From assembly GCA_021234155.1 (NCBI GenBank), contig JAJEKV010000013.1, forward strand, positions 10,051,548-10,115,547: a DNA stretch of 64,000 nt, read 5' to 3'. Every line of letters starts with the position of its first letter. Position 1 is the stretch's first letter. Made by a program: the position numbers and the translations under genes. This stretch comes from Isoetes taiwanensis (taxonomy: Eukaryota; Streptophyta; Lycopodiopsida; Isoetales; Isoetaceae). Of the stretch, positions 23,101 to 34,479 are shown one piece after another. The notes beneath the pieces are model-generated. The model made no database searches, was not told the DNA's origin, and saw only the letters and a program-made list of their open reading frames with translations.

Positions 23101-24655
23101 CTACCTCAAAAGTTTGGTTCTTTTGAATGTCGACATTTCCTCATCCATTGCGGCTTGCCAATGTTTGTGATCTTCACTAGTCATGGCCTCTTCAAATGTG
23201 CGTGGCAGATTACTCTCCATGGCCGTCATTAAGTGAGGTATCACCTCTTCTTCTATAACCTCCAATCTTTTACATTTCCCATCAATCTCTCTGCCATGCT
23301 CATGAATTACAATTCCCTTGTCTTCCAATTCCTTTTTAGTCCATTCGCAGCCCGGTCATTCTTTTTTTCTTTGCTTGGCGGAATTTCTTTTTGTCTTTCC
23401 TCATGGTTGAGGTTGTTTGTTTCAGCATTTTTTCTGTTCTATATTATCAGATTTCTCATCATCATCCTTTGCTGATCACACTCTCATGGTACACCTTCTC
23501 TACTTCTGTTCCCATGTTCTTTCTTTGCATGTTCAAATCTTTAACATCTTTATATAACTGCTCTTCAGAGAATACAACATCCCTACTTACTAGAATCTTT
23601 CTCTTACTTGGGGCATAAAGTCTGTATGCCTTAGATTCCTCATCATATCCAATTAGAAATGCAATTATAGCCCTGTCATCTAGCTTATTTCTTAATTCCT
23701 CTGGGATGTCAGCATAGGCCAAGCAACCATAAGATCTGAACCTGTCATATGTTGGCATCCTTTTTGTCCATAACATTTCTGGAATTTCTCCATCTATGCT
23801 TGCACTTGGAACCCTGTTTTGCACATAAATTGCAGTTTTTAGAGCCTCTTCCCAAAAAACATTTGGCAATCCAGCATGTTTCAACATAGCTCTCACTGCA
23901 TTTAAGCAAGTTCTATTCTTTCTCTCTGCTACTCCATTCTGCTGGGGAGAATACCTGCACGTCAATTGCCTCTTAATTCCCTTTTCAATGCAAAAGGCTT
24001 TAAATTTTTTTGATATATACTCACCACCCCTGTCTGATCTTAAACATTTCACCTTATAGCCTGTTTCTCGTTCTGCTTCAGTCAAAAAATCCTTAAATGC
24101 TTTCAAAGCTTCATATTTTTTTGAAAAACAATAGCATTTAGCTTTTCTGGTGCAATCATCTATGAAAGTGATAAAATACCTCTTTCCAGAGTAGCTTCTC
24201 ACATTAAGAGGACCACAAATATCTGTATGAATCAGCTCCAATGGTGTTTCAACTCTCTTTGATCTTTTGCCAAAAGGAAGTCTTGTACTTTTGCCCAACA
24301 TGCAACCCCTGCAAACAAAATTCTTCTGATCCTCATCTGCTGCACTAATGTATCCAAGTTTAGCCAAAGCCTTTACATTATTCATGTTTGTATGCCCCAA
24401 ACGTTCATGCAAAATTTTATAATTAGGGAGTGATACATTATTTATTGCTGGAACATTATCAAAAGTATCTAACTCAAATAGATCTCCAACTCTTTTGCCC
24501 AAAAAACATATTTTATTATCCTTGATAACTCTGCATACAAGCTTGTCAAATAGGACCTCATAATCCAGGTCAACTAATTGACTTACAGAAATTAAAATTT
24601 TCACTATAGAGGGCACACAAAGAACTTTTTCTATTTCCTTTGGATTCCCTTGCAA
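23101..24655 (-). pseudogene. Copia integrase and linker
   Basis: Minus strand, open from 24655 to 23462 (397 codons). The zinc-binding HHCC part is seen in LHERLGHTNMNNVKALAKLG and FVCRGCMLGKSTRLPF. The integrase core has all three catalytic residues: the Asp in IHTDICGPLNVRS, the Asp in LRSDRGGEY and the Glu in NGVAERKNRT. The C-terminal part shows the Copia-specific FLIGYDEESKAYRLY. The frame then breaks. A linker remnant with RTFEEAMTSEDHKHWQAAMD follows at 23328-23101, leading toward the reverse transcriptase. This is the best-preserved part of the element. Confidence 0.92.
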
Positions 24656-24696
24656 ATCAAAGCGACTTCAACATGCCTCCTTCGCCTTCACTTTTT

Positions 24697-25857
24697 TCAT
24701 CTTTGCCATCTCCCGGTCGAATACTCCTTGTCTTTTTGCTCCTTATCCCATCTTGTTAATAAAACTGAAGCTTTTATGATTGTTCTTTTCAACTCCGAAT
24801 CTACAACAAAAGACACCTTAGAACTTTGTTCTTTGCTTAAATAATTAGAGAAAGCATTTGTTACCTCCTCTTCTAAGTCTTCCTCCTCACATTCCACAAC
24901 TGCAACATTTGTACTTGCTGCCTTAGCACCTCTGCCTCTTCCTTTATTCCAATTATTAGGCCTGCCCCTGCCTCTGCCTCTACCCCTGCCACTGTCCCTT
25001 GGACTTGGGCATTTAGAAGCCATATGTCCCACACCACCACATGTGTAACAAGTTCTAGTATTTTGAACACCTCCTGGGCAATTATACTTTAAGTGCCCTA
25101 CTTCCCCACAACCAAAACATGGGCCAATCTGCTTTTCCTTATAAGCTTTTCCTTTTTTCACAACCAACACCTCTGCAGATTCTTCCTCCTCATCATTGTC
25201 ATTTTCAATCACAGTTTTTTGCTCAATTTCTGTTCTAGCAATCTGTTCAGCCTCCTCTCTAGTTCTGGCCACAGTTCTTATTAATGTAGACAGAGTTCCA
25301 TAGTTAGCAAACATCTTAGAAATTGCCAATATTTGATGACTTACAGACATCACAACTCCAGCTGCTTCCAGATCTGCACAAAGAGAATCAAATCTGTGGA
25401 ACATAGTAGTCAGATCAGACTTAGCATCAAATTTCATTTTTCTGATTTCTTTTTCCAAGACATCTATCTGTGAGGAGCTTTTTGTCTGATATGTTTTGAT
25501 TAAATACTTCCATGCATCCCTCGAGCTTAGATCCCTTAACTTGAGCATTATACTTGGTGCAACTTTGCACATGATTATTGCCTTAGCCTAACTTACTTTC
25601 AAATCATCACTTGTTCTATCACTACTGACACTCACCTCTTTGGATTTTGCAGCAGACTCTCCAGATTTGGCTGTTGAACTTTCTCCTACTGCTGAGCTGC
25701 TTACTTCATCCTCAATGCCAACACTTGGCTCAACAATATTCCATAATCCCTCAAATTGCAAAACTTCTTTAATCCTCTCCTTCCATATCTGAAAGCCTCC
25801 CACTCCCTGAAACACTTCTACTGAACTTAGAAGTGTAGCTCCAAACCGTGTGGACAT
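24697..25857 (-). pseudogene. Copia gag with two zinc knuckles and a damaged protease start
   Basis: Two minus-strand frames, 25857-25588 and 25572-24697, broken by one stop. The start at 25857 lies just after the primer-binding site. The capsid region includes YLIKTYQTKSSSQIDVLEKE. Two CCHC knuckles are intact: CFGCGEVGHLKYNC and CYTCGGVGHMASKC, separated by an RNA-binding stretch rich in Arg-Gly. After VVDS, where Copia proteases normally continue with the catalytic Gly-Ala/Thr, the sequence reads ELKRTIIKA. Much of the protease domain appears deleted before the integrase frame begins. Confidence 0.88.
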
Positions 25858-25867
25858 GGTTTAGCAA

Positions 25868-25879
25868 GCTCTGATACCA
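25868..25879 (-). other. Copia primer-binding site
   Basis: TGGTATCAGAGC on the minus strand, one base inside the 5' LTR. It is complementary to plant initiator tRNA-Met. Confidence 0.9.
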
Positions 25880-25880
25880 C

Positions 25881-26333
25881 TGATAGGAAATTCTCCAATA
25901 GTTTAGTTTATTCAAACCAACTTACAATATGACCAATGTCACACACAAGGTCGAATACAAACAATATATCAATAATACATTCAAAATATTCAAAGCAAAC
26001 AGACGAAACTTTGAATCAGTATATCGATCAAAACTATGTATGTTACAACAAGTATTTCTGCTTAAATTTTCTATGGGATCACCGCAATCTGGCAATCCCG
26101 CAATCTTACCCTTTGGTAGATCCTATCTGCAGCTAGATCTGTGCTATCGAAACCACCTGGCCGGGAGCACTGTTCACCGAGCTAGGTTTTAGGGTTTCCC
26201 ATAAATAACTTCAATATTTCATGTGACCATTGCTTATAATTTCTGTATCCCATAAGACCATTGAAAAACTAATAATCTCCCATATATATTCAATGAACCT
26301 AATACTCGATTTGTATCAGTCTTATACTCTTCA
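25881..26333 (-). repeat. Copia 5' LTR
   Basis: 453 bp, TG...CA, the partner of 20436-20894. A patch around 26080-26180 differs most from the other LTR. The target duplication GAAGG follows at 26334-26338. Confidence 0.9.
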
Positions 26334-26338
26334 GAAGG

Positions 26339-27343
26339 ATCATTTTGAAGTAGAGATATAATTTCCTTCATATACATCAGAAGTTGATTTTTCTCTTTGC
26401 AGCAATCCTCATGCTTAGTTTTAGACCAATTCTTGATCCAATCCTTAATTTTCTTGACTTTAGAGTAGAAATGCTTCATGGAATGAGAATATCTGTCGAA
26501 AGTATCACTCTCATTTAAGTTTCCAGTCAGATCCTCATAGAAGATCCTAAATTGAGTACAAAACTTCTCATTGTCAAGAAGGGAAGTATTAAACTTATAA
26601 AGAGTACTTCCCTCCCTTTAGATCTTAGTAATATTAGAAGTATGTAAAAATTGAGGTTGATGATCAGAGATAGAAGTTCCCTCATCACTAGTGACATAAC
26701 TGTTGTCCCAAAAAGCAATAGAGGGATTAGACAATAAAATCTGTCCAGAGTGCAGTAAACTCTTGCATTGTCCTTTTGCTTGTTTGACCAGGTATAGGTA
26801 GAAGTAGATGAGGGAATATGGATCAATCCATTTTCAGAAATGAAAGAATCCCAATTAGCTTTTTCATCCCTAGTCATATTTATTTTGTTTCCCAATTTTA
26901 GATCCCAAGAAGGAGTATTACTAAAATCCCCGGCAATAATCCGGTTGTCAATGCTTTGAGTAGTCAACCAATTGTTTATTTCCATCCATATGGGCTCTCT
27001 CTCTAGGATTAGTAGGAGCATAAACATTGATAATACCAAAGGTAGAATTGGAGGCCGAAGGCAAATAATAGCTTGCCATGCCTGGAAGGACTATTATAGA
27101 AAAGATGATGGTTAACCTCTCTCTTTGGATGATAGCTAGACCACCACTAGCACCAGAAGAATCAATCCAGATGGAGGAGGAAGCAGGATAGATCCAATCA
27201 CCCAGATTTCCACACTCAAAAGAGGGTAGTTTGAGTTCTTGCAACAGAATGATGTCAACATTATATAACCTGATTTGAGCAATGACACATCTCTTTTTTA
27301 AAGGGCCTTTAATGCCTCTAAGATTCCAAGAGAGAATCTTCAT
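26339..27343 (-). pseudogene. LINE ORF2: apurinic/apyrimidinic-type endonuclease
   Basis: Minus-strand start at 27343, M-KILSWNLRGIKGPLKKRCV. The expected catalytic motifs appear in order: the Asn in SWNLRG, the Glu in LLQELKLPSFECGN, FGIINVYAPTNP, IIAGDFSNTPSWD, STYTWSNKQ, and the LDRF box. The final SDH box is readable near 26650-26670 only in another frame. A frameshift near 26948-27039 splits the domain. The ORF continues as a helical linker (26479-26339) into the Copia insertion, and the reverse transcriptase resumes at 20435. This domain nicks target DNA at insertion. Confidence 0.85.
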
Positions 27344-27800
27344 GACATAAACACAGAGAAAGGAAAGAGAAGAAGTCTTATATTCTGGATTTTGTGGGTT
27401 TTCTTTTATTATTTTTGCTTCTAGTATTTTGAGCAGGTGTTTTATTCATTCCAGACAAGACCTTCCCTAAATTATTCCCATTCTTCTTAATAATTTTTTT
27501 TGTTGATTGGTCCTTCTCTGGTTTGAAAATTTTGTTAAGATTCTCTGAGAAATATTCTTCCTTACCCCAATTTTTCTTATCACTTCCATATACTTGAGTC
27601 AGAAAATCCTCCAGGAAAAAATTGAAACATAGAATTATTTTTAATGTTTTTAAAAGTAGAATCGAGAACTTGCCTGGTATTTTCTCTTTCTTGAAGCTCC
27701 TTCCCTTCCATAATTTTATCTTCCGGAGTCTCAGCAACAAACTCATTATCAATATCTTGAGCATCTGATATTTGATGCTCTTGACAATCTATGGGCCATT

Positions 27801-28938
27801 TCCCACTCGCCATTAAGTTAAGTTAATTTAACCGGTTGGTTATCTTTTAACTTAACCGAAAAGAGGTTATGCTTTCCCATTAAGGTCGTTAAGTTAAGAC
27901 TAACTTAACGGATTATGAAGATATATATTCCCACTAGACTTGTTAGGGATCACTTAGGTTAAATTCAAAAAATCAACTTAACCTAACATTTACAATGAGT
28001 TGATGTTTCACACTAGTAGTTAAGAGGCTTTGTTAGGTTAGAGATAACTAAGTCCATTTCCCACTTTAGTTAAGAGATGCCATTAAGTTAAAGATATCTA
28101 AAGTATTTCTTAGTTGTTGAAACCAACAATCTATGAAGATTGCTCCTCACTTCCTCCTCACTTGCTTTGTAACATTACCATTCTTTTAATATATTGATGA
28201 CACAGTTCTTCAAAAAAAAAACAATCCATGAAGAGATACAAGGTTTATTTTCGATCTCTTCTCTTTCTATATTTTCGATATTCTTTATCTGTCTCTATTT
28301 TCTCTCTCTCTGTATTTCTCTCTTTTTTAACCTTAATTTGGATGTCTCATTATTTTTAGTGGGTGTCACATTTTTCTTGGCATTGGAAAAACCATAGGTA
28401 CACGCTCCCTGAAAATAATCTAAGAAATGTTTCCACTATCGAAAAAAGAGCTACAAATTCTAGTCATTAGATGTTCAAATATGCCCAAAATATGCTCTAA
28501 GGTGCGAAAACTACCCTAGATTCAATTCGATTCTAATGAATTGTCCCTTGAGCGGAGGAAATCCAAAAAGCTTTTGATCCTCAAGCTACTTTAGCTGTTC
28601 AAAGAGATGAAATAGACCATTTTCATATAAAAAAAATAATAATAATAACCTAACTAGATTGTTACCCCTTTCTCACTTAACAGTTAGGTTAAGTTAGTTC
28701 TTAACCGAGTTAAGTGTACCTTTCCTGGGTCACTTAACACTTTCATACTGATAATAGTTAAGTTAAGTTAAGTTAAAACTTTAACTGGACTCCTTATTTT
28801 AAACTAGAAGGACCTGGTTAAGTTAACCATAGTTAAAATTTAACCAAGTCCTAACCTAACTGGTAGTAACTTAAATGCTAGTGTGAAAGCAAGTTTCCAT
28901 TATTTACCCTATTTAACCTAACCTAACTGCCAGTGGGA
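27801..28938. mobile_element. Non-autonomous TIR DNA transposon, 1138 bp
   Basis: Ends are TCCCACT...AGTGGGA with further inverted similarity inward (CCATTAAGTTAAGTTAA on the left against CAGTTAGGTTAGGTTAA on the right strand), about 30 bp of imperfect inverted repeat. ATT flanks both sides (27798-27800 and 28939-28941). The interior is packed with TTAAGTTAA and TTAACCTAAC units in both orientations, and no transposase is encoded. The 3-bp duplication suggests Harbinger- or CACTA-related mobilisation, unproven. Excision does not fully restore ORF1; one extra base of frameshift remains. Confidence 0.65.
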
Positions 28939-30049
28939 ATTGACCCTATGTGCTCTTGTGAACTTTGAATGATCTGTAATTGCAAAGATGCCATCTGGTC
29001 TGCAAACTTGCTTGATATCTTTGGAGGACTAGCAGGACCTTCCAGCATTGGAGAATCCAGATCAATTAGGGATGGCATGGGAGCAGGAGTCAGAATGGCA
29101 GGCTCAATTGATTTAGCAATTTTGGCTTGAGGGGTTATATGAGGCAAAGGATTTTGAAAAAGTGTCACATACTTTGCTCTTATCTAACTTAGCATCTAGA
29201 TCACCATTAAGGTCAGATAATACCTGAAAAAGATTTTGACAGTTGACTTGTGAGTTGACTTGATGTTGAGAGACCTCGTGAGACTTATCTCGATAATTTC
29301 ACTTGCAGGTTCAGTCATATGTGAGTCAATAAGATTTATAGACTCTGTAGGTTTTGTAATTTGCTGAGCTTTTTTAGCTGGCAAAACTGTCTTTAGATTT
29401 AAATTCATATGAGTAGAATTCAGCTGAGACTTTGCTTTGTCTTAAGATTTCATAATTAAAGATCGATTCTTAATAATATTCTTGATAGAGTAATCCATGA
29501 TATTATATGAACATTGACCTCTTTCCTGATGTCTGGCCTCCTTGATAATATTACTTAAGGTCATGCTTAATTCATCAGTAGCATGGCTTGATTTGTCTAC
29601 AATAGTGCCCTTCACTAACAGTTTAGGTTCTCCAATTACAATAGTACTATTACTTTTCATTGCATTATAAGCATCATGCTCTTTCATCTTGCCCTTATCC
29701 TTCATTTGTTCCCTTGCTGCTTTCTGCCTCTGAAATCTCTTATAACTGCCATTCACTCTTGTCCATTTGAATCTGTCATTTTCTGGCAATTTTTGAAAGA
29801 GATTTGCTTCTCTTGCATAACTGTCCTGAACAGTACCTTCCTTGACATACTGATCAACTGGATTTTTCCCTGAATTATGCTCAGAGAGTACCTTGTCTGA
29901 GATTTGACTTCCTTGCGAGATTTTGTCCCCTTGTTGACCCTCTGAATTTGATCTGCAATCAGAGTACCAGAAATGTCTATACATACATTTCTGACTCGCA
30001 ATCTGGACCATCTAAGAGTTAATAAAGACTCTAAACCAAAAGCATCCTT

Positions 30050-30113
30050 AGGAAGGAAGGAAGGGAGGGAGGGGAGGGAGGGAGGGAGGGAGGGAGGGAG
30101 GGAGGGAGGGAGG
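30050..30113. repeat. (GGGA)n microsatellite within LINE ORF1
   Basis: GGGA/GGAA repeats of about 60 bp, translated on the minus strand as Ser-Leu-Pro-Pro. A later expansion inside a decayed coding region. Confidence 0.85.
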
Positions 30114-30874
30114 ACAAGTTGTACAAAAGATCTGGGTCTTGAAGGGGTGTATTCAGTTGAAATGTAGGTTCCAATGGAATTGAAAAGAAGTTTAAAGCAT
30201 TCTTCATCCCAGTAAATAGGATTGAGTCCAAAAAGAGAAGTTGATGCAATACGAAGATTATTCATTTGGTCATTATCAAGCTTAGGATGCCATTTGAGAA
30301 AAGTAAGTTAAGATGTCTCAAAAGTGAGGGGGCCATAATTCAAGAAGAAGTTGGCAGATCTTGAATTTCCACATTCCTGCATAATGTAGGGGAAATTAAG
30401 CCAATCGACAGCTTGAATGATGATTCCTTTATGAAGATTCAACAGAAAAGCCCATAATTTATCAAGTTTGACACCACATTTCTGAACTTTTATGACCACA
30501 GCATCAATTTTTGAATGAACAATAGGAAGATTCAAAGAAATACCATTGTAGATGCTCAGCTTTCGATCTTGAAAATAGAGCGGCTTAGTTCGTCTAATTC
30601 TTTCATCCAATGCGACATCGAGCGGATCTCGAGTGGTGGTCCGAGCAATACCATAAGGAAATGGAGCTGTGTGTAGCGAGGGTTTAAGGATGAAGAATGC
30701 CCTATGATCAGGATCAACAAAGAGATTGTCCCAAAAAGGAACTTCATGAGAAATTGGATTCATAGTTGGCTTTGGATGGAGCAGATTGTCAAAATTTCCA
30801 AACAGGATGGTGTCTTCAGGCTTTTCTTGAAAGGATTGCAATTTCTGAAGCAGAGAAGAGCGGTCTTGGGCCAA

Positions 30875-31641
30875 AGATTGACAAAAGAGTGAAGGAATGC
30901 CAAATGTTTAGGGTTTTTCGAACAATTAGAGTCCATCATAAAAAGTTTAGGGGAAAGCAACAAAAGCACATGCAAGAATTGAACAACAAAAAGGGAAAAA
31001 ATGAAAACATGAGAGAAGAAGCCTTTAATTAGAATCAAAATTAACCAACAGAGATTGGATTGCCATTCCAATTAAGCAGATCAATTCCTCAGGACTAGTA
31101 ATTTCAATTCAGAGAAATTTAAGGAGAATTTCCTTCGAATTGGGACCAATCACAATGCACTCTAAAAATTCTGCTGGGAGCAATGGCACTAGACCCCACA
31201 AATTCTTCGGCCAAGAGCTAGTAATTTCAACTTCAAATTCAACTGTGCTGGGAACAAAAGTGTATTCTGATAAGAAGAGATTATCAGGGAAGAATTGCTG
31301 AACGATCAAAGAATTCCAAAGTTCTGTAGCCGAGCCTTTTAAAAAACCACACGTAATTCTAGATTTTTCCCTGATAATGGCAAAGACTAACGTCTCTATA
31401 AGAAAGTCGATCGTGAATAGATTTTTGCCTCATAAATATGACAATTCTGTATTCAAATTGTAGCTTCAAATGCAAAGAATCTCACAAAAGCTACCCCTCT
31501 ACAAGGGCAGCAATTGATCTGCTAGAATTTTGCTTCAAATCACAGAGAAATTGCTTTCTCCAACAGAAAAAGTGGGGTAAAGACAAAAATTCCAAGAAAA
31601 TAGGCGCACCTCCATTTCATCTTCTCCACCAATGATTTTTC
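30875..31641 (-). other. LINE 5' untranslated leader
   Basis: About 770 bp between the target duplication and the ORF1 start. No protein-like frame was found. As in other plant L1 elements it should hold the internal promoter, but no specific element can be pointed to. Confidence 0.5.
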
Positions 31642-31651
31642 TGCATTTAAG
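31642..31651. repeat. Target-site duplication of the LINE, right copy
   Basis: TGCATTTAAG, identical to 9740-9749. The transposase frame runs through it (AFK) and on to FHLKWLKEN. Confidence 0.85.
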
Positions 31652-32637
31652 TTTCATCTGAAATGGCTGAAAGAGAATGGTGGATCTCATATCTGATATC
31701 ATATTGTGTGGTCGATGGTTGTCTTTGCACAATACAAGTCCAGAAGAAATTTATATTTCATTACCAGGTACCATGTTGAATATGGCATTGAACTACTTTG
31801 GTTCTGGGCATGGAAAAGATGAACGTGATGGAGAGTCTGCCAAGGCTAAGCAGGTACTTGCAGCCGAACAGTTACGAGAACATGGAACAGAGATTAGAGG
31901 TGCACATGATGCTTGTGTTGTCTTGAGGAGCAAGCAATCTAATGTTAACGAGTATCTTTGGGAAGTGAAGGAGTCGGATATTGATAGAACCAATGCATTG
32001 GATGTGCAACCTCTTTACGGTATTCAAAATTGCATCTTTGTAGCTTCTATAAGTCCAAGCTGACACCACCTTAGTAATGGTGAGACCATTATCTTGCTTT
32101 TACAATGCTTGCATTAACTTTGAATGGGATGCTTGTGAGTCCATTTCATTCTATGGGAAGTGGCAATTAAGGAAGCTAGTACCCCGGGCAAGTACTCATT
32201 ATGAAGTAGAGAATTGAGGAAACTGCTGCTTTTGTAAATAAAAATGAAGAGCTAGAAGATCTAGTACAGGTAGGTGACATGTTTGCTTCTTTTGCTGCAC
32301 CAGGAAATGAAGAAAATGTGCCATACTATATCCTTCTTTGCAAGAAAGCAAAATTTGTTTTGCAAGATAATGTTATTGACAATTACAAAAATTATCATCA
32401 TACAGGTGAAACAGTCATATCAGCATATTACTATTAAAAATTGCCTGGTTGTCACCACAAGTATAAGTTATTGGATGATAAAGAAGTTCTTGTACCTGCA
32501 GCTGTTATTGGAGCAAAGTTTGCAATGCCAAAAGTAAATCATAAGGTAAAAGGTGCTTCTACAGCTTATACATTGTCTATTGATGTGCATGAGATGCTAC
32601 TGGGAAGTTTGCCAGAAATGCTACATGATCTGGAATA
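31642..32637 (+). pseudogene. DDE-type transposase, C-terminal part (broken)
   Basis: Continues the transposase cut at 9749. In order: FHLKWLKENGGSH, then the VWS(D)GC box, where the second catalytic Asp is expected. Here it reads VWSMVVFAQYKS because of a missing base and a compensating gain. Next come FGSGHGKDERDGE, a helical stretch, NACINFEWDACESISFYGKW with its cysteines, a GDMFASFAAPGNEENVPYYI segment and FAMPKVNHKVKG. The last frame closes at 32637. These are all hallmarks of the same family as 7097-9749. Several stops and frame changes are present, so no functional protein is expected. Confidence 0.65.
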
Positions 32638-32849
32638 GCTCCTATGAAACATATTATTGTTATCACTGAAACAGATTATATGTTGGAGAGAAGTAATTTG
32701 AAAGAGAAAAGTGCTGGTGAAACATGATATATTACATTGTGGTAGAGTACATCAACTTATTTCAAAACATGTTTCTTGTTATTGAAAACTTTACAGAATA
32801 GATCAACTTCTTTCATGTCTAACTATTATATCCTGTGGTGGTTGAAATC

Positions 32850-33330
32850 TCATAGGTATTGCATCCATTCTTGTAAGATTTTCGAGCGCCATATAATGTT
32901 AGCACTAGCTGTGGCAGAGGCCACTGCTGCTTCTCTTGCAATTGAAAACCTACTCCAGCCCTCATGCAGCACAGTTGACTCATGTGCACTTGGCAACTGC
33001 TTCCTTCCCCAAGGATCAGGATCATGGACTTTGTGAATTGCCCAAAGTATTTTTAGCATTTCATCCCTGATGCTTATGCTTTCAATCTGTTCGACCTGTT
33101 CCCATAATCCAGGCAAGCTGGTAAGGAATCTTGCTTCATACCCTAAGCCACAAGAGAATGGTACATCTGGTTCATATTATGCTTCAGTCCCTAAAGTAGA
33201 TGGTGGTTCATCAGGTTCAACCTCTGCTCCATGTACATCTACAGGTTCCTTTTCATCTGGTTCAACCTTTGCTCCATGTATAAATTCCTCTTCAATTTCA
33301 AATTCCTCAACTTCTAATTCAATAACAAAA
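32850..33330 (-). pseudogene. Minus-strand coding remnant with acidic repeats, unrecognised
   Basis: The minus frame 33116-32850 (PGLWEQVEQIESISIRDEML and onward, 88 codons) continues upstream through a single stop. That upstream part has two similar units, GAKVEPDEKEPVDVHGAEVE and PDEPPS. A coherent, charged composition over about 150 codons suggests real former coding sequence. It may be the C-terminal exon of the Ulp1-type gene that lies upstream on the same strand, or a separate small gene. Function unknown. It converges on the transposase gene, whose end is 213 bp away. Confidence 0.4.
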
Positions 33331-33459
33331 GTTAAAAATTATTAGTATTTATAAAGTATTAAATCTAAAACTTGCTCAACCTTAAATATTAATAATAAAT
33401 ATAATTTAACAAGTACTCAAAAGAGTTATGAAAGCAAATCCATATCTAGAAAAATTACA

Positions 33460-34147
33460 GTAGAGCAGATTTAGTCTATGAAAGGCATTCTACATAAGGC
33501 CTTTATTCTGTTCATATCTTCGCCGTATTCATCCACTATAGTCTTGATGATAATGTCACCATATATGTCCCAAGAGTCATCCAACTTATGCTCCCTTTGT
33601 GTAAGTGGTAAAATTTGGTGCATATTTCAACCCTACCAACCAATCAAATAAGAAGGACAGATGGTTGTCGTGTTCTATCAAAGGTGTCCATAGTGGCACA
33701 CAAACATAACTTTCCTTGTTGAAGAGAGCTTTGTGCTTAGACTCAAACACACCACAGAGTCGACCATTGTATTTAGGATATTCAATGAGAAGACTATCCA
33801 TAGGTACTACTTGAGAGTTTACACCAACTGAATTTGTGTAAGGAAGTCCCCAACATCTCTCTTTTCCATAAATATGTTTAAATTTTGGGATGCCATCTTC
33901 ATAGAGCTTGTCCAAAATTGGTATTATGATATCTAAGGGGAATAGTTGACCATATGGCCAAATCCCAATGAAAGGAGGCATATTGAAGCATTGCTTTAAT
34001 TGTTGGTCTGCAGTAGAAAACTCTATGTTCTGTAATTATGGGCTTGTAAGAGGAAATATTGATTCTTGGAGTTCTATAAAAGTAACCTAGAACACCTTGG
34101 ATCTCAAATATTAGGAGTCCTGTAAGGAAGCAAAATATAATTAACAT
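33460..34147 (-). pseudogene. Coding remnant downstream of the Ulp1-like domain, unrecognised
   Basis: A 131-codon minus frame (33981-33586) reads MPPFIGIWPYGQLFPLDIII at its start and is followed after a frame change by HKLDDSWDIYGDIIIKTIVD near 33590. The preceding frame (34147-33899) overlaps it. Composition is globular and rich in aromatic residues; no family is recognised. Position and strand suggest the last exons of the Ulp1-type gene. Confidence 0.4.
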
Positions 34148-34479
34148 ACAATTGCACTAGGATTGCAAACTTTCATTGATTACATTATCAAGATTACATA
34201 AAGCCAAATGGCTTAGTTTTGTTTCCAATAAGAAAAAAGCCAATTGGCCTCATTTGATATCATTAAATAAAAGAAGTTAAGCACTACCATATTCTCTTGC
34301 GAGGTGCTAGTAGTGCCTGTTTCGATGAGATGGTTCTTATAATTAATCATGGCCTTAATGAGCACATGTCTCCTAGACTGTGCATGCTCCGCATCAAACC
34401 AATCTGAAGAGAACTGTTCAAAGAATGGAAAAAAACAGTTTGCAGAATTGAATATTATAAAAAAACCAATTGTTAATAT

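Larger units (their letters stand above)
20436..26333 (-). mobile_element. Copia LTR retrotransposon, complete but decayed
   Basis: A minus-strand element of 5898 bp with both LTRs, a primer-binding site, a polypurine tract and a GAAGG target duplication. The gene order gag, (protease), integrase, reverse transcriptase, RNase H is that of Copia (Pseudoviridae-type). It is inserted in the LINE ORF2 upstream of the reverse transcriptase core. The two LTRs differ at a few dozen positions by eye, mostly in one patch, so the insertion is not recent. Frame breaks, a damaged protease and about 740 bp of foreign or unreadable DNA before the reverse transcriptase make it inactive. Confidence 0.92.
27378..30874 (-). 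pseudogene. LINE ORF1, DUF4283-like, broken
   Basis: Minus-strand nucleic-acid-binding ORF1 of a plant L1. It starts MAQDRSSLLQKLQSFQEKPE at 30874. The middle reads TFLKWHPKLDNDQMNNLR and LFGLNPIYWDEECFKLLFN, the pattern of DUF4283 domains (a W..L.. strand, then a leucine-rich G.P..WDE..L..I...G segment). A (GGGA)n expansion interrupts it at 30050-30113. The C-terminal part is charged and ends with the basic tail TRSKNNKRKPTKSRI at 27378, just 34 bp before the endonuclease ATG. A TIR transposon is inserted at 27801-28938. Multiple stops mean no product. Confidence 0.7.
9750..31641 (-). mobile_element. L1-type LINE, nearly full length, with three nested insertions
   Basis: Minus-strand non-LTR retrotransposon. 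From its 5' end (31641) it has an untranslated leader, ORF1, then ORF2 with endonuclease, reverse transcriptase and a zinc-finger-like tail, ending in a 20-nt A tail (9770-9751). It is flanked by the 10-bp duplication TGCATTTAAG. Subtracting the CACTA-like, Copia and TIR insertions with their duplications leaves about 7.8 kb, a normal size for a full-length plant L1. Frameshifts and stops in ORF1 and the endonuclease, plus the insertions, make it inactive. It landed inside the host transposase ORF in the opposite orientation. Confidence 0.85.

Noticed and set aside
23233-23618. Plus-strand frames rich in Phe/Leu suggesting membrane proteins
   Set aside because: They are antisense to the intact Copia integrase and linker.
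30050-30113. G-rich repeat as a possible quadruplex or regulatory element
   Set aside because: A simple GGGA microsatellite expansion inside a decayed LINE ORF1 explains it without any function.
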